Position numbers and translations under genes: made by a program
Part shown: positions 51,024-63,150 of the stretch, piece by piece
Layout of the letters: every line of letters begins with the position of its first letter
How positions within the stretch are numbered: position 1 is the first letter of the stretch
Assembly (NCBI RefSeq): GCF_029227915.1
Contig: NC_079888.1
Span: 23,106,001-23,170,000 of the forward strand
From: Hydractinia symbiolongicarpus
Lineage: Eukaryota; Cnidaria; Hydrozoa; Anthoathecata; Hydractiniidae
Reading direction: 5' to 3'
Length of the DNA: 64,000 nt
Notes under the pieces: generated by a model
The model's database searches: none
Seen by the model: the letters and a program-made list of their open reading frames with translations, nothing else
Told to the model about the DNA's origin: nothing

Positions 51024-51122
51024 GTTCGGGAAATGAGTTTACTCCCTGGGTACTTTCTTTGTATACTTTTGACTATACGGGCCAAGCCGGGATTTACGGG
51101 AAATCGCGGGTTTTCGTTTGCC
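51024..51122 (+). repeat. Truncated half-monomer
   Basis: Lies 504 bp after the previous one, in the second copy of the 505-bp duplication, and is followed by a CCCATCAAATATG unit. Confidence 0.88.
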
Positions 51123-51313
51123 GTTCGGGAAATGAGTTTACTCCCTGGGTACTTTCTTTGTATACTTTTGACTATACGGGCCGAGTCCGGGATTTACGGG
51201 AAATCGCAGATTTTCGTTTGCCGGCGATTAAACTTCTTTTATTCAGCGTCCCATCAAATATGAAAATATTTTTGAAAACTACAAGTCTCATGCGTTTAGT
51301 GGTAAAAAAATAA

Positions 51314-54300
51314 TATAAAAAATCGTTCGGGAAATGTGTTTACTCCCTGGGTACTTTCTTTGTATACTTTTGACTATACGGGCGAAGCCCGGGATTTACG
51401 GGAAATCGCGGGTTTTCGTTTGCCGGCGATTAAACTTCTTTTATTCAGCGTCTCATCAAAAATGAAAACATTTTTAAAAACTACAAGTCTTATGCGTTTT
51501 AGTGGTGAAAAAATAATTTAAAAAATCGTTCTGAAAATGAGTTTACTCCCTGGGTACTTTCTTTGTATACCTTTGACTATACAGGCCGAGTCCGGGATTT
51601 AGGGAAATCGCAGGTTTTCGTTTGCCGGCGATTAAACTGCTTTTATTCAGCGTCTCATCAAAAATGAAAAATTTTTGAAAACTACAAGTCTCATGCGTTT
51701 TAGTGTTGAAAAAATAGTTTAAAAAATCGTTCGGGAAATGAGTTTACTCCCTGGGTACTTTCTTTGTATACTTTTGACTATACGGGCCAAGCCGGGATTT
51801 ACGGGAAATCGCGGGTTTCGTTTGCCGGCGATTAAACTTCTTTTATTCAGCGTCTCATCAAAAATGAAAACATTTTTAGAAACTACAAGTCTCATGGGCT
51901 TTAGTGGTGAAAAAATAATTTAAAAAATCGTTCTGGAAATGAGTTTACTCACAGGGTACTTTCTTTGTATACATTCGACTATACGTGCCAAGCCCGGGAT
52001 TTACGGGAAATCGCGGGTTTTCGTTTGCCGGCGATTAAACTTCTTTTATTCAGCGTCTCATCAAAAAAGAAAACATTTTTGAAAACTACAAGTCTCATGC
52101 GTTTTAGTGGTGAAAAATAATTTAAAAAATCGTTCTGGAAATGAGTTTACTCACAGGGTACTTTCTTTGTATACATTCGACTATACGGGCCAAGCCCCGG
52201 ATTTACGGGAAAACGCAGGATTTTGTTTGCCGGCGATTAAACCTCTTTCATTAAGTGTCTCATCAAAAATGAAAACATTTTTGAAAACTACAAGTCTCAT
52301 GCGTTTTAGTGGTGAAAAAATAATTTAAAAAATCGTTCGGGAAATGAGTTTACCCCTGGGTACTTTCTTTGTATACTTTTGACTATACGGGCCGAGTCCG
52401 GGATTTACGGGAAATCGCGGATTTTCGTTTGCCGGCGATTAAACTTCTTTTATTCAGCGTCTCATCAAAAATGAAAACATTTTTAAAAACTACAAGTCTT
52501 ATGCGTTTTAGTGGTGAAAAAATAATTTAAAAAATCGTTCTGGAAATGAGTTTACTCCCTGGGTACTTTCTTTGTATACTTTTGACTATACGGGCCAAGC
52601 CCGGGATTTACGGGAAATCGCGGGTTTTCGTTTGCCGGCGATTAAACTTCTTTTATTTAGCGTCTCATCAAAAATGAAAACATTTTTAAAAACTACAAGT
52701 CTTATGCGTTTTAGTGGTGAAAATATAATTTAAAAAATCGTTCTGGAAATGAGTTTACTCCCTGGGTACTTTCTTTGTATACTTTTGACTATACGGGCCA
52801 AGCCGGGATTTACGGGAAATCGCGGGTTTTCGTTTGCCGGCGATTAAACGTCTTTTATTCAGCGTCTCATCAAAAATGAAAACATTTTTAAAAACTACAA
52901 GTCTCATGGGCTTTAGTGGTGAAAAAATAATTCAAAAAATCGTTCCGGAAATGAGTTTACTCACAGGGTACTTTCTTTGTATACATTCGACTATACCTGC
53001 TAAGCCCGGGATTTACGGGAAATCGCAGATTTTCGTTTGCCGGCGATTAAACTTCTTTTATTCAGCGTCCCATCAAATATGAAAATATTTTTGAAAACTA
53101 CAAGTCTCATGCGTTTAGTGGTAAAAAAATAATATAAAAAATCGTTCGGGAAATGTGTTTACTCCCTGGGTACTTTCTTTGTATACTTTTGACTATACGG
53201 GCCAAGCCCGGGATTTACGGGAAATCGCGGGTTTTCGTTTGCCGGCGATTAAACTTCTTTTATACAGCGTCTCATCAAAAATGAAAACATTTTTAAAAAC
53301 TACAAGTCTTATGGGTTTTAGTGGTGAAAAAATAATTTGAAAAATCGTTCTGGAAATGAGTTTACTCCCTGGGTACTTTCTTTGAATACCTTTGACTATA
53401 CAGGCCGAGTCCGGGATTCAGGGAAATCGCAGGTTTTCGTTTGCCAGCGATTAAACTGCTTTTATTCAGCGTCTCATCAAAAATGAAAACATTTTTGAAA
53501 ACTACAAGTCTCATGCGTTTTAGTGTTGAAAAAATAATTTAAAAAATCGTTCGGGAAATGAGTTTACTCCCTGGGTACTTTCTTTGTATACTTTTGACTA
53601 TACGGGCCAAGCCGGGATTTACGGGAAATCGCGGGTTTTCGTTTGCCGGCGATTAAACTTCTTTTACTCAGCGTCTCATCAAAAATAAAAACATTTTTAA
53701 AAACTACAAGTCTCATGGGCTTTAGTGGTGAAAAAATAATTTAAAAAATCCTTCTGGAAATGAGTTTACTCACACGGTACTTTCTTTGTATACATTCGAC
53801 TATACGGGCCAAGCCCGGGATTTACGGGAAATCGCGGGTTTTCGTTTGCCGGCGATTAAACTTCTTTTATTCAGCGTCTCATCAAAAATGAAAACATTTT
53901 TAAAAACTACAAGTCTTATGCGTTTTAGTGGTGAAAAAATAATTTAAAAAATCGTTCTGGAAATGAGTTTACTCCCTGGGTACTTTCTTTGTATACTTTT
54001 GACTATACGGGCCAAGACCGGGATTTACGGGAAATCGCGGGTTTTCGTTTGCCGGCGATTAAACTTCTTTTATTTAGCGTCTCATCAAAAATGAAAACAT
54101 TTTTAAAAACTACAAGTCTTATGTGTTTTAGTGGTGAAAATATAATTTAAAAAATCGTTCTGGAAATGAGTTTACTCCCTTGGTACTTTCTTTGTATACT
54201 TTTGACTATACGGGCCAAGACCGGGATTTAGGGAAATCGCAGGTTTTCGTTTGCCGGCGATTAAACTGCTTTTATTCAGCGTCTCATCAAAAATGAAAAC

Positions 54301-54554
54301 ATTTTTGAAAACTACAAGTCTCATGCGTTTTAGTGTTGAAAAAATAATTTAAAAAATCGTTCGGGAAATGAGTTTACTCCCTGGGTACTTTCTTTGTATA
54401 CTTTTGACTATACGGGCCAAGCCGGGATTTACGGGAAATCGCGGGTTTTCGTTTGCCGGCGATTAAACTTCTTTTATTCAGCGTCTCATCAAAAATGAAA
54501 ACATTTTTAAAAACTACAAGTCTCATGGGCTTTAGTGGTGAAAAAATAATTTAA
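51314..54554. repeat. Mixed monomers with a shifted 3-monomer echo
   Basis: AAATGTGTTTACTCCC units followed by TACAGGCCGAGTCC, AGTGTTGAAAAAATA and CATGGGCTTTAGTGG units occur at 51332-51920 and again at about 53151-53740, an offset of 1,819 bp (nine monomers). The same three-unit order returns near 58008. Between them are CAAAAAAGAAAAC, CTTTTATTTAGCG and ATAATTCAAAAAATCGTTCC units. One monomer near 51668 has lost bases (ATGAAAAATTTTTGAAAAC). I see only satellite. Confidence 0.7.
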
Positions 54555-54762
54555 AAAATCGTTCTGTAAATGAGTTTACTTACAGGGTACTTTCTTTGTA
54601 TACATTCGACTATACGGGCCAAGCCGGGATTTACGGGAAATCACGGGTTTTGGTTTGCCGGCGATTAAAGTTCTTTTATTCAGCGTCTCATCAAAAATGA
54701 AAACAATTTTGAAAACTACAAGTCTCATGCGTTTTAGTGGTGAAAAAATAATTTAAAAAATC

Positions 54763-54861
54763 GTTCGGGAAATGAGTTTACTCCCTGGGTACTTTCTTTG
54801 TATACTTTTGACTATACGGGCCAAGCCGGGATTTACGGGAAATCGCGGGTTTTCGTTTGCC
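54763..54861 (+). repeat. Truncated half-monomer
   Basis: In the left copy of the 1,843-bp HOR, followed by a unit with ATATTATTG in place of ATATTTTTG. Confidence 0.88.
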
Positions 54862-55284
54862 GTTCGGGAAATGAGTTTACTCCCTGGGTACTTTCTTTGT
54901 ATACTTTTGACTATACGGGCCGAGTCCGGGATTTACGGGAAATCGCAGATTTTCGTTTGCCGGCGATTAAACTTCTTTTATTCAGCGTCCCATCAAATAT
55001 GAAAATATTATTGAAAACTACAAGTCTCATGCGTTTAGTGGTGAAAAAATAATTTAAAAAATCGTTCTGGAAATGAATTTACTCCCTGGGTACTTTCTTT
55101 GTATACTTTTGACTATACGGGCCGAGTCCGGGATTTAGGGAAATCGCAGGTTTTCGTTTGCCGGCGATTAAACTGCTTTTATTCAGCGTCTCATCAAAAA
55201 TGAAAACATTTTTAAAAACTACAAGTCTCATGGGCTTTAGTGGTGAAAAAATAATTCAAAAAATCGTTCCGGAAATGAGTTTAC

Positions 55285-55339
55285 TCACAGGGTACTTTCT
55301 TTGCATACACCCCTGGGTACTTTCTTTGTATACTTTTGA
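55285..55339. repeat. Monomer with an internal ~25-bp partial duplication
   Basis: The unit reads ACTCACAGGGTACTTTC, then TTTGCATACAC, then CCCTGGGTACTTTC. GGGTAC begins at 55290 and again at 55315. The second element repeats the CTGGGTACTTTCTTTGTATAC part of a normal monomer, so the unit has a 25-bp short tandem step. The same structure recurs at about 57085-57139 because the surrounding HOR was duplicated. Confidence 0.8.
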
Positions 55340-55899
55340 CTATACGGGCCGAGTCCGGGATTTACGGGAAATCGCGGATTTTCGTTTGCCGGCGATTAAA
55401 CTTCTTTTATTCAGCGTCTCATCAAAAATGAAAACTTTTTTAAAAACTACAAGTCTCATGCGTTTTAGTGGTGAAAAAGTAAATTAAAAAATCGTTCGGG
55501 AAATGAGTTTACTCCCTGGGTACTTTCTTTGTATACTTTTAACTATACGGGCCAAGCCTGGGATTTTCGGGAAATCGCGGATTTTCGTTTGCCGGTGGTT
55601 AAACTTCTTTTATTCAGCGTCTCATCAAAAATGAAAACATTTTTAAAAACTACAAGTCTCATGCGTTTTAGTGGTGAAAAAAAAATTTAAAAAATCGTTC
55701 GGGAAATGAGTTTACTCCCTGGGTACTTTCTTTTTATACATTCGACTATACGGGCCAAGCCCCAGATTTACGGGAAAACGCGGGATTTCGTTTGCCGGCG
55801 ATTAAACCTCTTTCATTAAGCGTCTCATCAAAAATGAAAACATTTTTGAAAACTACAAGTCTCATGCGTTTTAGTGGTGAAAAAATAATTTAAAAAATC

Positions 55900-55998
55900 G
55901 TTCGGGAAATGAGTTTACTCACTGGGTACTTTCTTTGTATACTTTTGCCTATACGGGCCAAGCCGGGATTTACGGGAAATCCTGGGTTTTCGTTTGCC
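55900..55998 (+). repeat. Truncated half-monomer, variant body
   Basis: The body differs from other examples (ACTCACTGGG, TTTTGCCTATACGG, AATCCTGGG), but the junction is the same; the following unit reads GAAATGATTTTAC. Confidence 0.88.
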
Positions 55999-56605
55999 GT
56001 TCGGGAAATGATTTTACTCCCTGGGTACTTTCTTTGTATACTTTTGACTATACGGGCCGAGTCCGGGATTTACGGGAAATCGCAGATTCTCGTTTGCCGG
56101 CGATTAAACTTCTTTTATTCAGCGTCCCATCAAATATGAAAATATTTTTGAAAACTACAAGTCTCATGCGTTTAGTGGTAAAAAAATAATATAAAAAATC
56201 GTTCGGGAAATGTGTTTACTCCCTGGGTACTTTCTTTGTATACTTTTGACTATACGGGCCAAGCTCGGGATTTACGGGAAATCGCGGGTTTTCGTTTGCC
56301 GGCGATTAAACTTCTTTTATACAGCGTCTCATCAAAAATGAAAACATTTTTAAAAACTACAAGTCTTATGGGTTTTAGTGGTGAAAAAATAATTTAAAAA
56401 ATCGTTCTGTAAATGAGTTTACTTACAGGGTACTTTCTTTGTATACATTCGACTATACGGGCCAAGCCGGGATTTACGGGAAATCACGGGTTTTGGTTTG
56501 CCGGCGATTAAAGTTCTTTTATTCAGCGTCTCATCAAAAATGAAAACAATTTTGAAAACTACAAGTCTCATGCGTTTTAGTGGTGAAAAAATAATTTAAA
56601 AAATC

Positions 56606-56704
56606 GTTCGGGAAATGAGTTTACTCCCTGGGTACTTTCTTTGTATACTTTTGACTATACGGGCCAAGCCGGGATTTACGGGAAATCGCGGGTTTTCGTT
56701 TGCC
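56606..56704 (+). repeat. Truncated half-monomer
   Basis: Placed 1,843 bp after the unit at 54763, again followed by the ATATTATTG monomer. Confidence 0.88.
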
Positions 56705-56935
56705 GTTCGGGAAATGAGTTTACTCCCTGGGTACTTTCTTTGTATACTTTTGACTATACGGGCCGAGTCCGGGATTTACGGGAAATCGCAGATTTTCGTT
56801 TGCCGGCGATTAAACTTCTTTTATTCAGCGTCCCATCAAATATGAAAATATTATTGAAAACTACAAGTCTCATGCGTTTAGTGGTAAAAAAATAATATAA
56901 AGAATCGTTCGGGAAATGTGTTTACTCCCTGGGTA

Positions 56936-56965
56936 CTTTCTTTGTATACTTTTTCGTTTGCCGGC
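56936..56965. repeat. Monomer with a ~44-bp internal deletion
   Basis: GTATACTTTTTCGTTTGCC near 56944-56962 joins the TATACTTTTGAC part of the monomer directly to GGTTTTCGTTTGCC. About 44 bases that include all four CGGG motifs are missing. Both parental sites carry a TTTT run, consistent with a microhomology-mediated deletion or slippage. I saw this junction only once in the window. Confidence 0.8.
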
Positions 56966-57084
56966 GATTAAACTTCTTTTATTCAGCGTCTCATCAAAAA
57001 TGAAAACATTTTTAAAAACTACAAGTCTCATGGGCTTTAGTGGTGAAAAAATAATTCAAAAAATCGTTCCGGAAATGAGTTTAC

Positions 57085-57139
57085 TCACAGGGTACTTTCT
57101 TTGCATACACCCCTGGGTACTTTCTTTGTATACTTTTGA
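57085..57139. repeat. Second copy of the 25-bp partial-duplication monomer
   Basis: TTGCATACAC at 57101-57110 followed by CCCTGGGTAC is identical to the element 1,800 bp upstream, showing that the rearranged unit was carried along by segmental duplication rather than arising twice. Confidence 0.8.
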
Positions 57140-57699
57140 CTATACGGGCCGAGTCCGGGATTTACGGGAAATCGCGGATTTTCGTTTGCCGGCGATTAAA
57201 CTTCTTTTATTCAGCGTCTCATCAAAAATGAAAACTTTTTTAAAAACTACAAGTCTCATGCGTTTTAGTGGTGAAAAAGTAAATTAAAAAATCGTTCGGG
57301 AAATGAGTTTACTCCCTGGGTACTTTCTTTGTATACTTTTGACTATACGGGCCAAGCCTGGGATTTTCGGGAAATCGCGGATTTTCGTTTGCCGGTGGTT
57401 AAACTTCTTTTATTCAGCGTCTCATCAAAAATGAAAACATTTTTAAAAACTACAAGTCTCATGCGTTTTAGTGGTGAAAAAAAAATTTAAAAAATCGTTC
57501 GGGAAATGAGTTTACTCCCTGGGTACTTTCTTTTTATACATTCGACTATACGGGCCAAGCCCCAGATTTACGGGAAAACGCGGGATTTCGTTTGCCGGCG
57601 ATTAAACCTCTTTCATTAAGCGTCTCATCAAAAATGAAAACATTTTTGAAAACTACAAGTCTCATGCGTTTTAGTGGTGAAAAAATAATTTAAAAAATC

Positions 57700-57798
57700 G
57701 TTCGGGAAATGAGTTTACTCACTGGGTACTTTCTTTGTATACTTTTGCCTATACGGGCCAAGCCGGGATTTACGGGAAATCCTGGGTTTTCGTTTGCC
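57700..57798 (+). repeat. Truncated half-monomer, variant body
   Basis: Placed 1,800 bp after the unit at 55900 and shares its TTTTGCCTATACGG and AATCCTGGG changes. Confidence 0.88.
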
Positions 57799-57944
57799 GT
57801 TCGGGAAATGAGTTTACTCCCTGGGTACTTTCTTTGTATACTTTTGACTATACGGGCCGAGTCCGGGATTTACGGGAAATCGCAGATTCTCGTTTGCCGG
57901 CGATTAAACTTCTTTTATTCAGCGTCCCATCAAATATGAAAATA

Positions 57945-60900
57945 TTTTTGAAAACTACAAGTCTCATGCGTTTAGTGGTAAAAAAATAATATAAAAAATC
58001 GTTCGGGAAATGTGTTTACTCCCTGGGTACTTTCTTTGTATACTTTTGACTATACGGGCCAAGCTCGGGATTTACGGGAAATCGCGGGTTTTCGTTTGCC
58101 GGCGATTAAACTTCTTTTATACAGCGTCTCATCAAAAATGAAAACATTTTTAAAAACTACAAGTCTTATGGGTTTTAGTGGTGAAAAAATAATTTGAAAA
58201 ATCGTTCTGGAAATGAGTTTACTCCCTGGGTACTTTCTTTGTATACCTTTGACTATACAGGCCGAGTCCGGGATTCAGGGAAATCGCAGGTTTTCGTTTG
58301 CCGGCGATTAAACTGCTTTTATTCAGCGTCTCATCAAAAATGAAAACATTTTTGAAAACTACAAGTCTCATGCGTTTTAGTGTTGAAAAAATAATTTAAA
58401 AAATCGTTCGGGAAATGAGTTTACTCCCTGGGTACTTTCTTTGTATACTTTTGACTATACGGGCCAAGCCGGGATTTACGGGAAATCGCGGGTTTTCGTT
58501 TGCCGGCGATTAAACTTCTTTTACTCAGCGTCTCATCAAAAATAAAAACATTTTTAAAAACTACAAGTCTCATGGGCTTTAGTGGTGAAAAAATAATTTA
58601 AAAAATCGTTCTGGAAATGAGTTTATTCACAGGGTACTTTCTTTGTATACATTCGACTATACCTGCTAAGCCCGGGATTTACGGGAAATCGCGGGTTTTT
58701 GTTTGCCGGCGATTAAACTTCTTTTATTCAGCGTCTCATCAAAAATGAAAACATTTTTAAAAACTACAAGTCTTATGCGTTTTAGTGGTGAAAAAATAAT
58801 TTAAAAAATCGTTTTGGAAATGAGTTTACACCCTGGGTACTTTCTTTGTATACTTTTGACTATACGGGCCAAGACCGGGATTTACGGGAAATCGCGGGTT
58901 TTCGTTTGCCGGCGATTAAACTTCTTTTATTTAGCGTCTCATCAAAAATGAAAACATTTTTAAAAACTACAAGTCTTATGCGTTTTAGTGGTGAAAATAT
59001 AATTTAAAAAATCGTTCTGGAAATGAGTTTACTCCCTTGGTACTTTCTTTGTATACTTTTGACTATACTGGCCGAGTCCGGGATTTAGGGAAATCGCAGG
59101 TTTTCGTTTGCCGGCGATTAAACTGCTTTTATTCAGCGTCTCATCAAAAATGAAAACATTTTTGAAAACTACAAGTATCATGCGTTTTAGTGTTGAAAAA
59201 ATAATTTAAAAAATCGTTCGGGAAATGAGTTTACTCCCTGGGTACTTTCTTTGTATACTTTTGACTATACGGGCCAAGCCGGGATTTACGGGAAATCGCG
59301 GGATTTCGTTTGCCGGCGATTAAACTTCTTTTATTCAGCGTCTCATCAAAAATGAAAACATTTTTAAAAACTACAAGTCTCATGGGCTTTAGTGGTGAAA
59401 AAATAATTTAAAAAATCGTTCTGTAAATGAGTTTACTTACAGGGTACTTTCTTTGTATACATTCGACTATACGGGCCAAGCCGGGATTTACGGGAAATCA
59501 CGGGTTTTGGTTTGCCGGCGATTAAACTTCTTTTATTCAGCGTCTCATCAAAAATGAAAATATTTTTGAAAACTACAAGTCTCATGCGTTTAGTGGTAAA
59601 AAAATAATATAAAAAATCGTTCGGGAAATGTGTTTACTCCCTGGGTACTTTCTTTGTATACTTTTGACTATACGGGCCAAGCTCGGGATTTACGGGAAAT
59701 CTCGGGTTTTCGTTTGCCGGCGATTAAACTTCTTTTATACAGCGTCTCATCAAAAATGAAAACATTTTTAAAAACTACAAGTCTTATGGGTTTTAGTGGT
59801 GAAAAAATAATTTGAAAAATCGTTCTGGAAATGAGTTTACTCCCTGGGTACTTTCTTTGTATACCTTTGACTATACAGGCCGAGTCCGGGATTCAGGGAA
59901 ATCGCAGGTTTTCGTTTGCCGGCGATTAAACTGCTTTTATTCAGCGTCTCATCAAAAATGAAAACATTTTTGAAAACTACAAGTCTCATGCGTTTTAGTG
60001 TTGAAAAAATAATTTAAAAAATCGTTCGGGAAATGAGTTTACTCCCTGGGTACTTTCTTTGTATACTTTTGACTATACGGGCCAAGCCGGGATTTACGGG
60101 AAATCGCGGGTTTTCGTTTGCCGGCGATTAAACTTCTTTTACTCAGCGTCTCATCAAAAATAAAAACATTTTTAAAAACTACAAGTCTCATGGGCTTTAG
60201 TGGTGAAAAAATAATTTAAAAAATCGTTCTGGAAATGAGTTTACTCACAGGGTACTTTCTTTGTATACATTCGACTATACCTGCTAAGCCCGGGATTTAC
60301 GGGAAATCGCGGGTTTTTGTTTGCCGGCGATTAAACTTCTTTTATTCAGCGTCTCATCAAAAATGAAAACATTTTTAAAAACTACAAGTCTTATGCGTTT
60401 TAGTGGTGAAAAAATAATTTAAAAAATCGTTCTGGAAATGAGTTTACACCCTGGGTACTTTCTTTGTATACTTTTGACTATACGGGCCAAGACCGGGATT
60501 TACGGGAAATCGCGGGTTTTCGTTTGCCGGCGATTAAACTTCTTTTATTTAGCGTCTCATCAAAAATGAAAACATTTTTAAAAACTACAAGTCTTATGCG
60601 TTTTAGTGGTGAAAATATAATTTAAAAAATCGTTCTGGAAATGAGTTTACTCCCTTGGTACTTTCTTTGTATACTTTTGACTATACTGGCCGAGTCCGGG
60701 ATTTAGGGAAATCGCAGGTTTTCGTTTGCCGGCGATTAAACTGCTTTTATTCAGCGTCTCATCAAAAATGAAAACATTTTTGAAAACTACAAGTATCATG
60801 CGTTTTAGTGTTGAAAAAATAATTTAAAAAATCGTTCGGGAAATGAGTTTACTCCCTGGGTACTTTCTTTGTATACTTTTGACTATACGGGCCAAGCCGG

Positions 60901-61140
60901 GATTTACGGGAAATCGCGGGATTTCGTTTGCCGGCGATTAAACTTCTTTTATTCAGCGTCTCATCAAAAATGAAAACATTTTTAAAAACTACAAGTCTCA
61001 TGGGCTTTAGTGGTGAAAAAATAATTTAAAAAATCGTTCTGTAAATGAGTTTACTTACAGGGTACTTTCTTTGTATACATTCGACTATACGGGCCAAGCC
61101 GGGATTTACGGGAAATCACGGGTTTTGGTTTGCCGGCGAT
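57945..61140. repeat. 8-monomer HOR, 1,618 bp x 2
   Basis: GTTCTGTAAATG at 59418 and 61036, AATAATTTGAAAAATCG near 58188 and 59806, GGGATTCAGGG near 58270 and 59888, and TTTACACCCTGGG near 58825 and 60443 are all 1,618 bp apart. Copies run about 57945-59562 and 59563-61140. Few differences were noticed: ATTCAC against CTCAC near 58624/60242 and ATCTCGGG near 59699. The copies part at AAACTTC (59524) against AAAGTTC (61142). Confidence 0.85.
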
Positions 61141-61899
61141 TAAAGTTCTTTTATTCAGCGTCTCATCAAAAATGAAAACAATTTTGAAAACTACAAGTCT
61201 CATGCGTTTTAGTGGTGAAAAAATAATTTAAAAAATCGTTCGGGAAATGAGTTTACTCCCTGGGTACTTTCTTTGTATACTTTTGACTATACGGGCCAAG
61301 CCGGGATTTACGGGAAATCGCGGGTTTTCGTTTGCCGTTCGGGAAATGAGTTTACTCCCTGGGTACTTTCTTTGTATACTTTTGACTATACGGGCCGAGT
61401 CCGGGATTTACGGGAAATCGCAGATTTTCGTTTGCCGGCGATTAAACTTCTTTTATTCAGCGTCCCATCAAATATGAAAATATTATTGAAAACTACAAGT
61501 CTCATGCGTTTAGTGGTAAAAAAATAATATAAAAAATCGTTCGGGAAATGTGTTTACTCCCTGGGTACTTTCTTTGTATACTTTTGATTATACGGGCCAA
61601 GACCGGGATTTACAGGAAATCGCGGGTTTTCGTTTGCCGGCGATTAAACTTCTTTTATTCAGCGTCTCATCAAAAATGAAAACATTTTTAAAAACTACAA
61701 GTCTTATGCGTTTTAGTGGTGAAAAAATAATTTAAAAAATCGTTCTGGAAATGAGTTTACTCCCTGGGTACTTTCTTTGTATACCTTTGACTATACAGGC
61801 CGAGTCCGGGATTTAGGGAAATCGCAGGTTTTCGTTTGCCGGCGATTAAACTGCTTTTATTCAGCGTCTCATCAAAAATGAAAACATTTTTGAAAACTA
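61141..61899. repeat. Mixed monomers before the 504-bp repeat
   Basis: About four units: one AAAGTTC/ACAATTTTG unit, the 99-bp unit 61238-61336, a CCCATCAAATATG unit and a TTGATTATACGGGCC/AAGACCGGG unit. The last of these is the parent type of the repeat that follows. Confidence 0.7.
61238..61336 (+). repeat. Truncated half-monomer
   Basis: Matches the 54763 and 56606 examples, including the AAAGTTC unit before it and the ATATTATTG unit after it. Confidence 0.88.
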
Positions 61900-62145
61900 C
61901 AAGTCTCATGCGTTTAGTGGTAAAAAAATAATATAAAAATTCGTTCGGGAAATGTGTTTACTCCCTGGGTACTTTCTTTGTATACTTTTGATTATACCGG
62001 CCAAGACCGGGATTTACGGGAAATCGCGGGTTTTCGTTTGCCGGCGATTAAACTTCTTTTATTCAGCGTCTCATCAAAAATGAAAACATTTTTAAAAACT
62101 ACAAGTCTTATGCGTTTTAGTGGTGAAAAAATAATTTAAAAAATC

Positions 62146-62244
62146 GTTCGGGAAATGAGTTTACTCCCTGGGTACTTTCTTTGTATACTTTTGACTATAC
62201 GGGCCAAGCCGGGATTTACGGGAAATCGCGGGTTTTCGTTTGCC
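62146..62244 (+). repeat. Truncated half-monomer in the 504-bp repeat
   Basis: The neighbour on its right carries CTCCATGGG and CCCATCAACTATG, which are private to this 504-bp repeat. Confidence 0.88.
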
Positions 62245-62649
62245 GTTCGGGAAATGAGTTTACTCCATGGGTACTTTCTTTGTATACTTTTGACTATACG
62301 GGCCGAGTCCGGGATTTACGGGAAATCGCAGATTTTCGTTTGCCGGCGATTAAACTTCTTTTATTCAGCGTCCCATCAACTATGAAAATATTATTGAAAA
62401 CTACAAGTCTCATGCGTTTAGTGGTAAAAAAATAATATAAAAAATCGTTCGGGAAATGTGTTTACTCCCTGGGTACTTTCTTTGTATACTTTTGATTATA
62501 CTGGCCAAGACCGGGATTTACGGGAAATCGCGGGTTTTCGTTTGCCGGCGATTAAACTTCTTTTATTCAGCGTCTCATCAAAAATGAAAACATTTTTAAA
62601 AACTACAAGTCTTATGCGTTTTAGTGGTGAAAAAATAATTTAAAAAATC

Positions 62650-62748
62650 GTTCGGGAAATGAGTTTACTCCCTGGGTACTTTCTTTGTATACTTTTGACT
62701 ATACGGGCCAAGCCGGGATTTACGGGAAATCGCGGGTTTTCGTTTGCC
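62650..62748 (+). repeat. Truncated half-monomer in the 504-bp repeat (last in window)
   Basis: Identical by eye to the unit 504 bp upstream. No further half-unit is seen before the right edge. Confidence 0.88.
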
Positions 62749-63150
62749 GTTCGGGAAATGAGTTTACTCCATGGGTACTTTCTTTGTATACTTTTGACTA
62801 TACGGGCCGAGTCCGGGATTTACGGGAAATCGCAGATTTTCGTTTGCCGGCGATTAAACTTCTTTTATTCAGCGTCCCATCAACTATGAAAATATTATTG
62901 AAAACTACAAGTCTCATGCGTTTAGTGGTAAAAAAATAATATAAAAAATCGTTCGGGAAATGTGTTTACTCCCTGGGTACTTTCTTTGTATACTTTTGAT
63001 TATACTGGCCAAGACCGGGATTTACGGGAAATCGCGGGTTTTCGTTTGCCGGCGATTAAACTTCTTTTATTCAGCGTCTCATCAAAAATGAAAACATTTT
63101 TAAAAACTACAAGTCTTATGCGTTTTAGTGGTGAAAAAATAATTTAAAAA

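Larger units (their letters stand above)
50220..51313. repeat. 505-bp duplication containing one truncated unit per copy
   Basis: The variant ACTATACCTGCTAAGCCC begins near 50366 and 50871, and the half-unit junctions lie at 50619 and 51123, about 504-505 bp apart. Each period is two full monomers plus one 99-bp unit. The same CCTGCTAAG variant occurs at 46929, 3,442 bp upstream, showing that this segment derives from the block before it. Confidence 0.75.
54555..58197. repeat. HOR pair of 1,843 and 1,800 bp
   Basis: GTTCTGTAAATG at 54561 and 56404 sets a 1,843-bp offset for the left part. The right part, from 55158 on, aligns at exactly 1,800 bp (TTGCATACACCCC at 55301 and 57101; half-unit junctions 55999 and 57799). 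The 43-bp change falls at the shortened unit near 56950 in the second copy. Each copy contains two truncated monomers (54862 and 55999; 56705 and 57799). The monomer just before the change differs between copies, so the deletion may have come with a replaced unit. Confidence 0.82.
61900..63150. repeat. 504-bp repeat, about 2.5 copies
   Basis: The order AAATGTGTTTACTCCC unit, TCTTATGCG unit, 99-bp truncated unit, CTCCATGGG unit recurs at 504 bp. Rare markers are CCCATCAACTATGAAA near 62372 and 62876, CTCCATGGG near 62262 and 62766, and TATACTGGCC near 62498 and 63002. Copies 62142-62645 and 62646-63149 look identical by eye. The preceding partial copy differs slightly (TATACCGGCC near 61993, ATAAAAATTCG near 61933). 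This is probably among the youngest expansions in the window. Confidence 0.88.

Noticed and set aside
56916-57287. Longest open frame, 123 codons
   Set aside because: It exists only because the ~44-bp deletion and the 25-bp duplication keep two monomers in one frame; it has no domain or start context beyond the repeat.
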